Below, piece after piece: positions 1-10,590 of a DNA stretch of 64,000 nucleotides. The DNA lies in contig OZ025217.1 of assembly GCA_964019055.1 (NCBI GenBank), positions 9,871,755-9,935,754 of the forward strand. The letters run 5' to 3'. The position numbers were made by a program, and so were the translations under genes. The notes beneath the pieces are model-generated. The model ran no database searches and was not told the origin of the DNA. It saw only the letters and a list, made by a program, of their open reading frames with translations. The DNA is from Anthopleura xanthogrammica. Taxonomy: Eukaryota > Cnidaria > Anthozoa > Actiniaria > Actiniidae. How positions within the stretch are numbered: the stretch's first letter is position 1; each line of letters starts with the position of its first letter.

Positions 1-566
1 GGAGTGTTAGGAGAAGCACGACGAGTAGTGGAAGGGGAACCGCGCGTATTATGCGGAAGACTGATCTGGACTGAGATGTTGTAATGCTGCCCATCTTATT
101 ATTCTGTACCCCAATGGCTGTCTCTCCTATTTTCTATTGCAATGTTCACCAACAAATACAAAAAAACAGGATCGTTTTATTATCGTGTTTTATTATCATG
201 TCGTTAGCATTTGGAATGATTTGATATGTTCAAGTATTAAGATAATTCATACATATACTGTAACTAAAATCTCTCCACAGCGGCCACCTCTACCCAACGA
301 CCAGGGAATGTTGTCCCAGTTATCAATGAGTTCATAACATATAGTGTAACTAAAACCTCTCCACAACGTTGAGGAATGTTGTCCCGTTAACCAATGAGTT
401 TATACATAAACTGTAACTGAAACCTCTCCACAATGGCCACCCAGGGCCACAAAATTTTGTCCCAACGGTGGCCGTTGTGTAGAGGTTCAACTGTATTTAG
501 GAATCTTCCGCAAGCGTGTATTTATTAACAGAAATTACCAAAGTCACCAAAATCTTCTCTTTCCAG
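1..566. other. Intron sequence upstream of the POLG exons, with a short degenerate repeat
   Basis: This is probably POLG intron, because the next POLG exon starts at 567 after a polypyrimidine tract and CAG, and the preceding coding block of the protein is not found here in any frame. Between about 240 and 500 there are three related copies of a segment containing 'actgtaactaaaacctctccacaa'-like text, closing with 'tagaggttcaactgta'. A related ending (tagaggttcgactgta) recurs at 30738-30754, so this is a dispersed repeat. The short open frames here are not supported as coding. Confidence 0.45.
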
Positions 567-2262
567 TTCATAACAAGTCGGGTCAACTGGGTGGTCCAGT
601 CTTCTGCAGTGGACTATCTTCACCTGATGCTCGTGTCTATGAAGTGGCTGTTTAACGAGTACGATATTGACGGTCGTTTTTGTATCAGCATCCATGACGA
701 GGTGTGACACATTCCTTACTGCGATTGGAGAGAAGATTTTATATTGTCGTGAAAAGCTCACGGTGCTAACGTAACGCGTGACCTTCACGGTGTTGTCTCT
801 GAGCATTCTGATTGGACAAAACGTAATCTCGCGCGCTGTGATTGGTTCATAAATTTCGTGCGGCGACCGTGCCATGCCGTGACCGTGACAGTAACGGGTC
901 TCAGCATTGTGATTAAGCCGCGGCTACACGAGCGATTTTTTGCTTGCACAGGCGACGCGATTTTTTAAAATCACCAACGCGATCTCGAGCGCTGTGATTG
1001 GCTGAACAGATGTCGTCGATTCCGTGCCGTGACCGTGAAAGTGCCGTAAGCGTTTTACAGTGATATGAAATCTGCTCCATAAATCACAATAAAATATCTT
1101 TTCTCCAAGGGACTGCATTCTTTCTTGGTGCAAAATAAATTTTCACTGTCATTGGGAAGCCATTTCAATGTTATGGCGTGTCGTACCGTGCACGTGCTGT
1201 AAGTCAGTACCGTACGTTTCCCACTCATACCATTCTTATGGGAATTCATTTCGATGTTTGATCTCCAAGGTAAGATACCTCGTGGCTGACAAAGACAAAT
1301 ATAGAGCAGCTCTGGCTTTGCAAATCACAAACTTGTTAACAAGATCAATGTTTGCCTACAAGCTTGGAATGATGGACCTTCCACAGGTAGCCTAATTTAG
1401 ATAAAAGTCTCGTACCCAGAGCTCCTCGGTCTCGTCCCTCTCTCCTCTTCGGGAGAGGGACGAGACCGAGGAGCTCTGGGTACGAGACTGAAGACGTAAG
1501 TGTGAGAAAAACGTTTGCGCATGCGCCAAATTGTCCATGAAAACAAACAAACACGAAAATTGCTGAAGTTATCAGGTAAAACATGTTTTTCAACATAACG
1601 ATTTTTCAAACCTTTTTTTTCAAGTCAGTAGCATTCTTCAGTGCTGTTGATATCGATAAAGTGTTACGTAAAGAAGTGACTCTCGATTGCAAGACACCAT
1701 CCAATCCACATGGATTGTTGGAAGGACATGGAATACCAACTGGTAAGTTCTAAATTTCTTTTCTTTTTACACTAAACGCTCTTGAAGTCCTGGAGGTTCC
1801 GCTTAAATGCACACATTCTCTACCTTCAAATTGCCCCTAATACATTGGTTGGTAACCCGGTAAAAACCGCACACATGCTGAAGACTAATAGCCAATGTAC
1901 ATGAGCTCGAAATTATAGCACAAAGCATGATGGGAAAGTGAGTTCTTACGCTTTTTTGGCTCCTCTAAAAATTCATCTGACAATTTTTCCTTCGACATTT
2001 TCTATGGAAAAAAAAGGATTTCAGCAGACGAAAATAAATTAAATGGCTTAAAGATATGAAGTTTATCAGTCTTCTCGTGTTGAAAAATATTTCCCCACTC
2101 AAAGATAAACTTCATATCTTCAAGCCAACGTGTAATATCCTCTATATATTTTTCATTTTTTTAGGTGAAGCTCTTGATATTTACGAAATCCTTGAGAGAA
2201 CAAATGGCGGCAAGCTGACCAAGGAAGAACCTCGAATCAAGGATGAAAGACTTGAAAACTAG
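567..2262 (+). CDS. POLG: Mitochondrial DNA polymerase gamma catalytic subunit, C-terminal exons (partial)
   Basis: POLG replicates mitochondrial DNA as a family A polymerase. Four exons are visible: 567-701, 1270-1386, 1625-1742 and 2165-2262. They join in frame to 155 codons plus a TAG stop; the rest of the gene lies to the left. The first exon carries the end of the polymerase domain, including the motif C stretch CISIHDE followed by VRYLV across the splice; the HDE aspartate is a metal ligand of the polymerase site in the family. Later exons encode [29 protein letters not shown] and [11 protein letters not shown], close to the animal POLG C terminus as I know it. The acceptors at 1269 and 1624 are AAG rather than CAG. 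A poly(A) signal sits about 85 bases after the stop. Recognition is by eye but very firm. Confidence 0.95.
1406..1489. repeat. Perfect 37-bp-arm hairpin in a POLG intron
   Basis: Positions 1406-1442 and 1453-1489 are exact reverse complements (arms start agtctcgtaccc and end gggtacgagact) around a 10-base loop. The hairpin fills a third of the 238-base intron 1387-1624. Perfect arms suggest a recent or still homogenising element. No target duplication is obvious. Confidence 0.85.
1895..2040 (+). repeat. Dispersed repeat family 'gagctcgaaatt' (copy 1 of 3)
   Basis: The segment from 'tgagctcgaaattatagcacaaagcatgatgg' through 'ctatggaaa' reappears at 24428-24540 and 28887-29000 with few changes. 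The 28.9-kb copy continues into a partial reverse complement (aactcactttcccagagtgc... at 29076-29130), so the full element is a foldback MITE and this copy is a half. Confidence 0.7.
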
Positions 2263-2345
2263 TGACTTGAAGATAAGTAGTTAGACAAACCATAAATTAT
2301 TATAGTATATCAAGAAAATATATATAGGATTTTTGCTGTTATTTT

Positions 2346-2351
2346 AATAAA
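2346..2351 (+). terminator. Candidate POLG polyadenylation signal (AATAAA)
   Basis: An AATAAA hexamer lies 84 bases after the POLG stop codon in A+T-rich sequence. It is the first canonical hexamer downstream. Cleavage has not been shown. Confidence 0.5.
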
Positions 2352-2897
2352 AACAGCTTGAGTGCTTTCACATCTATAGTTTCTCTTACAAAATATTTTT
2401 ACCGAAGTTTCTTTGCTGTTTCATTAAGCGTTTTTTGGTGAGTTGTCATCATACGTCTTCTGCAAAAACGAAAGCAAAACAAAAACAAAAAAATAATGAT
2501 AATAATTTATGATTCATATGGCGCTTTTCTATATTCATTTGATATAATCAAAGGCGCTTTTACAATCATGAGAGGTGGTTAGTATGAGGTGTAGGCACTG
2601 AGGGTGGTCACTGCCAGGGTTTCTTTACATCCCTCCGATATTGGTAATCCGAGCCACTTGAAAGTCTAACCATTTGTAGATGTGATTACAAAGGCAGCAC
2701 TTTCTCCTCAGATATTTTAAGAACGAGTACGAGTTTTGCAATTGGTCATATGCTCGTGCCTAACACTGAATCTTTTTCAATTTCCTATTTTTAACAATCT
2801 AAAGTTTTAATCTACGTACTCCACCAGGACTACGAAATTATAGTGCCAATGTTTGAGAGTTTAAAACTCGTTCTCGTACTCGTAGTCGGATCTGAAG

Positions 2898-3334
2898 CCC
2901 GGGGGGGGGGGGGACTCCCTATTGAAAGAGGGTGGGGATGCTCGCCGAAAATCTTAAAAATGGACCCTAAAAGGGACCTATGTTGTCAGTTTATGGGCGT
3001 GGCAGGGATAAAATTCTACCCCTAAGAGGGACCAAGCAAAAACGTATCCAAGGCTGGGTTTCTCGATTTAATTTATTAACATCAAACGCCTTCTGCTCGT
3101 ATGAGTTTATGACGACGTCGTCATATACAAATCGTTAACTGAACCCTTTTATAATAGATTTTGAATAAAATGTATAAAATAGATAAAATAGAAACCCCTA
3201 AAAGGGACCACAAAACTCAGCTGGTGGGCATTCTCGTTCATAACACCCTAAGCGGGACCGAAACCTCGATTTCAACCCCTAAAAGGGACTGCGAGCATCC
3301 CCGTCCCTTCGACCTCCGAGTCCCCCCCCCCGGG
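2898..3334. mobile_element. G-tract-ended MITE, copy 1, with 8-bp target duplication
   Basis: The element begins CCCGGGGG and ends CCCCCGGG. It is flanked on both sides by ATCTGAAG (2890-2897 and 3335-3342), a perfect 8-bp target site duplication. The subterminal inverted repeat includes GGGGATGCTCGC (2935-2946) and its complement near 3290-3302. The interior repeats 'cctaaaagggacc' several times. A second copy lies at 27384-27672. Eight-base duplications are typical of hAT- and P-type elements, so it is probably a non-autonomous derivative of one of these. Confidence 0.8.
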
Positions 3335-3702
3335 ATCTGAAGGTCGCTATTATCTCAAGGACTCAGTCAACAGAGTCAAGTGCCCTTAGAAATAGACTTG
3401 GAATTTCAGCATTCTTTCAAGGACTTTGTAAAGTAGCACGAACTCTGATACCTTTAGCTCAAACTTTTGACTTATAATTGTTTTATATTACGAGCGGGCA
3501 AAAATTGACGATTCTTTACCCGCTTGGGCATGTATATTCCTCCATTGTTCACGTGACTTAGAAACAGCCAATAAATGTGCACAATAGATCTTAAGAAAGT
3601 AGTTATTTAACAATAAAGTGAGTGAAAAGCAGTCTGTAGCTAGTTATTGAGTCGTCAGGAGTCCTGCTGAGAAAGTCACGAATAGCTTACAGAGCTTTCA
3701 AA

Positions 3703-6700
3703 ATGTCTTCACTGGCAACCAAAACTTCTAACCCAAGCACGAGCAGCACCACGAATATTGTAGAAAACGAAATCATGGAAAAAGAAGAGAATTTGCCTCA
3801 AAATGGTTCAGATGACGAGGTATTTCAAGAGGATAAAAACCTCGCTTGGGGATGGAAAAGTTTTAAACCGTCTTGGCTGCAGTGGCTGAATTCGCCGAAT
3901 TGGTTCCTATTTTTCCTTTGCTGTTTCACGTTTCTCCAAGGTAAATTCTGATGTTATCAACTTTATTTGCCTTGATATTGCATTTTCAATACCTCGAGGG
4001 ATACTTTGTCTGCAATCAAAGTGTCATAAATGTGTCATCAGTTCAAGACGAGATGATTCTTGTAACCGGTAATTAAATTAGGGGATGTGGCTTAGGGTGT
4101 GATGAAATGTAAACAATAAACTCGTGAGAAAGGATTAAAGATAAATATAAATAGTGCAAGGGCACTAGTAGACAGAAAAAAGAAGAGCTCTTACATTTTT
4201 TTATTTTTTTTATTTTTTATTTAAACATATTTTTTCTCTGTGCTCTCTTCAAGAGCCGATAAACGGCTCATCGAGGAAGATCACACTACATTTTTGGTTT
4301 TGCTATCTCTTCGACGGTTTTTTCAGGGGTTGATGTGTGATTAGCCGTGCTCTGACTTAGATCAGCCCAGAGGTTGTTTCAGGGGTTGATCTGTGAGATA
4401 GCCGTGCTCCGACTTAGATCACCCCAGTGTTTCAGGATTCGTTCTGTGAGTTAGCAGTGCCCCGATCGATGACTAGACTACGGCCTGTCTTTTGCAAGGC
4501 TTTCACGGAAGGCATATTGACATATCATCAGTTCTGTTACCACCAATTTCATTGCTACGCGCCCGACTTTGTTGTGCGAGTTTGCCGATTCTCTTCCGTC
4601 AATCAAACCGTTCGGAATTTATTAAGTCGAGTGTTTGGATGGAAACTCGAATAAATATGTCTTTATATAGAAATTTGAGGAAAGAATACTGATACTTTAT
4701 GGTTTTTTATTTTAGTTTTGATGATCTGATTACCAGTGAAGCATCTTAGAGTCCAAAATCATATGTTGTCGGACGTAGCTTTGAAGTTCTGTTGGCTTCC
4801 CCATAGATTTAAAGAAAGCTTTGTAGCCATTCTATCAGGGTGTGATCATGACAATCGTACAACTGCTTTTTTTTTGTAATTCAGAAAACGTCCGGTATTT
4901 GCAGTGACTATTTCAGTTTTGGTATCTGGCTTCCGTCAATTAATCGAACGAGTTGGTTAGCTAAGTATAGTAACTACAGATGTTTGAAGCTTTTATGTGA
5001 ACCGACAAGTTCATAGACCTCTTTTACTTGGGTGTTATTTTTCTCATTTCAGACCACGTATCATTCTCTCAGAAATCCTACTCTACGTCCTCTAGGGAAT
5101 GACTAGACTCAGATTTCAGCCGTCGGAGTTTCCCCATCGGAGTTTTCCCGAAGGCTGAAATCTGAGCCTAGGGAATGACATGTGGTCTGAAATGCAAAAA
5201 TATTTGCCCAGCATGTTGGCTGGATTATTGCCATGTAACTTACTAAACATTTTGAAAAGCGCTTCAGGGTGAGTTTACAGGAGCGACAAGGATTTTTATT
5301 CTCTATTTTCAATAATATAGTGTAACCCGATTAATACGGTCACCATTACATTAGTGCATTCCTATTTATTTCCAGGAATGGGAGTCAACTCGTTCGTCAA
5401 CCTTGCCCTACCAACCCTCGAAAAGCGATTCAAGCTGAACAGCAAGTTAACTGGTTTCATCATCTCGTCCAATGACATCACAGCATTAATTCTTGTCATG
5501 TTTGTAAGTTTTTTCGGGAGCTACGGACACAAGACCAAGTGGCTTGGTTATGGTTCTATAGTTACTGGAATTGCTGCGTTAGTATTTACAATCCCAAAGT
5601 TCATGATCGGCAAATACCGACCACCCGACTGTAAGTATATCTAGTCCATCCATCCATCCATCCATCCATCCATCCATCCATCCATCCATCCATCCATCCA
5701 TCCATCCATCCATCCATCCATCCATCCATCCATCCATCCATCCATCCATCCATCCATCCATCCATCCATCCATCCATCCATCCATCCATCCATCCATCCA
5801 TCCATCCATCCATCCATCCATCCATCCATCCATCCATCCATCCATCCATCCATCCATCCATCCATCCATCCATCCATCCATCCATCCATCCATCCATCCA
5901 TCCATCCATCCATCCATCCATCCATCCATCCATCCATCCATCCATCCATCCATCCATCCATATATTCATTTATTCGATTCCTTTATATTTCCAGTAAGAT
6001 CAGCTGGAAGTTCGTTATGTTTTCTAAACGCCACATCAGTGCAAGCCAACGAGTGCAACGAAGACTCTAGCTCCGTCAGTCTTTACTACTTGTTATTCAT
6101 CTTATCTCAGCTTCTATCTGGTGCTGGTACGACTCCTTTATTCACGTTAGGACCAGCTTACATAGACGAGAATGTTCACCCGAAAAAGATGTCGTGGTAC
6201 CTAGGTGTTTTTTATCTCTCGTTTTTTCTTGGTCCTAGCGTGGGGTCAATTCTTGGTGGACGACTTCTATCGATTCATGTTGATCTGTTTTTGGTAAGTT
6301 TGTGTCTGTAAGCTCGAAGCAGGATCCTGGATTTTTTGAGGGGTGCACCGATTTTTATTTAGGAGAAGGTGCACTACCTTTGATTAGGACGTCCACGCTG
6401 AAGCTCATGACCAATAGCGCGGGTTAAGTATTAAGTTTGTTTTTGCTTTGTTTGCTCGCCTTGGCTCGTCCATAAATCCTGCTCATGAGTTGCTTTTGTA
6501 GAGTATCTTAAAGGGGGGTTCCTCATCCCATTTCCCAGCCCAAAATTTCGCAAAACCCCAATCCCAGTAATGGCTTAATCCCAGTCCCAGTGCATAAAAT
6601 CTCATTTTTTGGGCAACTTTACATGTTGATGCCTGACGCCTGCATAACCATACTTACGAAAGGTCAAATTCTCAATTCTGGAGGTAGTCCCGAGACTCGA

Positions 6701-9700
6701 ACTCACTTTTTGTGTGCTCCGAAAAAAAATTGCCATTGGTTCGTCAACTCAACCCAACTCGGCTTAGTGTAGATTGCGCTGGATGATTAGAGTTCGTTGG
6801 GCTTCTTTTCTGAGTGCCTGGCAGCTTGCTTCAGTGCTTGCTTAGCTTTGCTTTGCTTCTTTGTTTGTTTGTTCGCTAGTTTTTCTGGCTTTCTCGCTGG
6901 CATGCTTATTGCTTGTTTACTTTCTTGCTTGTTTGCTTGTTTGTTTGCTTGTTTGCTTGTTTGCTTGTTTGCTTGTTTGCTTGTTTGCTTGTTTGCTTGT
7001 TTGCTTGTTTGCTTGTTTGCTTGTTTGCTTGTTTGCTTGTTTGCTTGTTTGCTTGTTTGCTTGTTTGCTTGTTTGCTTGTTTGCTTGTTGTTTGCTTGTT
7101 TGCTTGAATGTTTGCTTGTTTGCTTGTTTGCTTGTTTGCTTGTTTGCTTGTTTGCTTGTTTGCTTGTTTGCTTGTTTGCTTGTTTGCTTGTTTGCTTGTT
7201 TGCTTGTTTGCTTGTTTGCTTGTTTGCTTGTTTGCTTGTTTGCTTGTTTGCTTGTTTGCTTGTTTGCTTGTTTGCTTGTTTGCTTGTTTGCTTGTTTGCT
7301 TGTTTGCTTGTTTGCTTCTTGCTTCTTTGCTTCTTTGCTTCTTTGCTTCTTTGTTTCTTTGCTTCTTTGCTTCTTTGTTTCTTTGCTTCTTTGCTTCTTT
7401 GCTTCTTTGCTTCTTTGCTTCTTTGCTTCTTTGCTTCTTTGCTTCTTTGCTTCTTTGCTTCTTTGCTTCTTTGCTTCTTTGCTTCTTTGCTTCTTTGCTT
7501 CTTTGCTTCAGTGTTTGCTTGGTTAAGTGCCTAAATGATTGCTTCCTTCCTTCAATTCTATTTCTACCTATTGACTAAATCATGATCATTGATAAACAAA
7601 TTTGATTTTTCAGCGCGAAGGTTTCAACCTCACTCCAAGAGATCCACGGTGGATCGGCGCCTGGTGGCTTGGTCCATTCTTCTGTGGATTCATCTTGGTT
7701 TTATTAGGTTGCATTTTGCTTGGATTTCCTCCAATACTCCCAGGCTCTATTGCAATGCGAAAAAGAGCAATCCAAAAGGGCTACATCAAAAAGAACAAGG
7801 ACGAACTGACAGGCAGCTTGAAGAAAATTTTACCTTCAACTAAGTCACTTCTGACAAACTGGACTTACTTATTTCAAGCGCTGGGATCTTCATTCAGGTA
7901 TGTTGATGGTGATGGCGATTGATAATGATCACTTCATGCTCTCAAATATAATTTGAAGACGCGACGCAATCTTTTCACCATTTTCACGCCTTTTGTGTGC
8001 CGGTATATAGTACACTCGCCTCACCTCTGGGGTCTCGGGTTCGATTCCTGGACTCGGCATCACATGTGAGTAGAGTTTGTTAGGTTCTCTCTTGGTTCAA
8101 GGGTTTTTCTCCAGATTCTTGCGGTTCCCCTCCCTCCAAAAATCCTAACAAAATTCCAATTCGATCTGGGTTTTTTAAGCTGTGCCCTGACTTAGATCGA
8201 CCAAAAGGTTGCTTTAGGATTCGATGTGTGTGGTTTTTTTTGCTTTGCTTTGACTTTGATCAGCCCAGAGATTCAGGGTAAGTATAAAATTTAAAGCGGG
8301 TTATTTGTCTTTTAGCAACAACAGACAGAATTTTCAAAGTCAGAACAAACTCAAGGTCAACGAATCAGAATTAAGGAATTCGACATTCGATTTTGATTGG
8401 CATTTCTTAGTTCTTTCTTCTTTAAATTTATCGTAAACGCCTTCTTTAAATTTATCGTAAACGCTAGTCAAACTCATGGCGGAATTTTATTTCAATCAAC
8501 AAGAAAAGTCTACATTTTATACTTGGAAAATGCTCGAAAAATACTAACAAAAAATAGTGACCCATAATTCCTTTCGGGGAAGGCGATCAACTCATCTTGT
8601 TATTATGCTTAGTTGCTTGTATATATTTGCATTTCTTCATCCTTCAGTAGACCTGACGATGTTAATTTTATAATACAATATTTTTTTCTTTTTTTTTTTC
8701 TGTGTTTCAGTATACTGATTGGCCTTGGTGTTGGTCCATTCGTCTATAAGCTTCTTACTGGTAGATACGGGGCATCGCTTACCGAGGCAGGCATTGGTAT
8801 AGCAATCCTTCTTCTACCCAGCTCAGCTGTGGGAATATTTATTGGTAATCATTGAAATCTGATAAAATTTACAAGTTGTTTTGAAAAAAGCTTCCTATAT
8901 TTTAAACATTTCACTAATTTCACCGTCTCCTAACTCATTAATAATCTGCCCGGAGAATATCCTAATTTGGTTGAACTGTATACTGTAGTCTATGAGGAAC
9001 AACCTGGAAGTCGTGGGAAACTTTGATATGTTTCTACCACAGAAAGAGCGGGAAATTCGCTGATTTCTGGTAATTAATGAACACGCGTCTACCATTCAAA
9101 AAGAGCGGGAAATTCGCTGATTTCTGGTAATTAATGAACACGCGTCTACCATTCAAAAAGAGCGGAAAATTCGCGTTGATTTCTGTTAACTAATGTACAC
9201 TCGTCTACAATTCAAAAAGAGCGGGAAACCGGCGTTGACAGCAAATAGTATACACGTCTATCCACAAAAACAAGTAGGGAACGTTGACTTCTGGTATATA
9301 GTACACACGTCTTCTCCAACCGTAAAGAGCGGGAAACGTTGACTTCCGGTAAACAGCACACGCGTCCATGCCATCCAGCAAAAAAAAATTGAAATCTTGA
9401 CTAAATCCCTAACTGGGGTCAGAACAATGAAAAATATTAAAATCAAAAAAGATTTCAATTTTCAAGAGAATGGAATTCTTTTAGGTTAGTTTCGACCCAC
9501 AGATTGAGAATTAGTGCAAGTGGCCTATTGTGGAATCTAATTAATTTGAAATCTTTTCCCAACTAGGTTCCTTGATTACCAAGAAACTCGGAGTACGTGA
9601 CTCCTGTAAACAAGCTGCAAAAGTAACGTTTCTTCTACAGTTGATAGGAGTCTGGGGCTCGCTGAACTTTTTGATTCCCGGATGTGACTATGACCAGTAT

Positions 9701-10498
9701 GCAGGCGTGGATGTAGGATACAGTACCAGGTATTCAGCCAGAGCCAAGGTCAAAACAATAGACGCATCAAGAGTTCCGCGCTGCTGCTCAATGCGCATGC
9801 TCAGGGGATTAAAAAGTGGGATGATATTTTGTATGATATGCAATTTTTCGGTATATTTGATTCAGAATTCGCTTAACGGTACGCGATCTTGAATATTTAG
9901 TCAAAATTGTACTTGACAAGAAAGATACAACTAAAATATAGCATATTTTACAAATTTTATCCCACTTTTTAATCCCCTGAGCATGCGCATTGAGCAGCCG
10001 CGCGGAACTCTTGATGCGTGTATGGTCCAAAATAGGGCCCCGATTTTATTGATTTAGGTGATAGTTACCGATAGATACTATTGTTGCTGCTATCGTTTCA
10101 GTAATGTGAATTTATACAATCTTATGGACGCGTGTTCTATTATTATTATTATTATTATTATTCTAATTATTATTATTATTATTTTAATTATTATTATTTT
10201 TATTATTATTATTATTGTTATTATTATTTTAGTTATTATTATTTTAATTATTATTATTCTAATTATTATTATTATTATGATTATTATTTCAATTATTTTT
10301 ATTATTATTATTCTTATTTTAATTATTATTATTTTAATTATTCTTATTCTTATTCTTATTCTTATTCTTATTCTTATTCTTATTCTTATTCTTATTCTTA
10401 TTCTTATTCTTATTCTTATTCTTATTCTTATTCTTATTCTTATTCTTATTCTTATTCTTATTCTTATTCTTATTCTTATTATTATTTCAATTATTTCA

Positions 10499-10531
<33 letters not shown>

Positions 10532-10549
10532 TTAATTATCATTATTTTA

Positions 10550-10590
<41 letters not shown>

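Larger units (their letters stand above)
2263..3702. other. POLG-SLCO intergenic region
   Basis: No gene is supported. It holds the POLG 3' end, a dispersed repeat at about 2570-2640 ('cactgagggtggtcactgccagggtttctttac', repeated at 33964-34000), the G-tract MITE at 2898-3334, and the SLCO promoter and 5' UTR. No clear TATA box was identified. Confidence 0.6.

Noticed and set aside
1..140. An additional POLG exon at the left edge
   Set aside because: Frame one is open for about 27 codons but does not resemble the POLG stretch that precedes FITSRVNW.
5579..5969. Minus-strand frames of MDGW repeats
   Set aside because: Translation of the (TCCA)n microsatellite within SLCO intron 2; no unique sequence.
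6797..7578. Long plus-strand frames rich in Leu/Cys/Phe that look like membrane proteins
   Set aside because: They translate the TTGCTTGT/TTTGCTTC octamer satellite inside SLCO intron 3; all three frames are open for the same reason.
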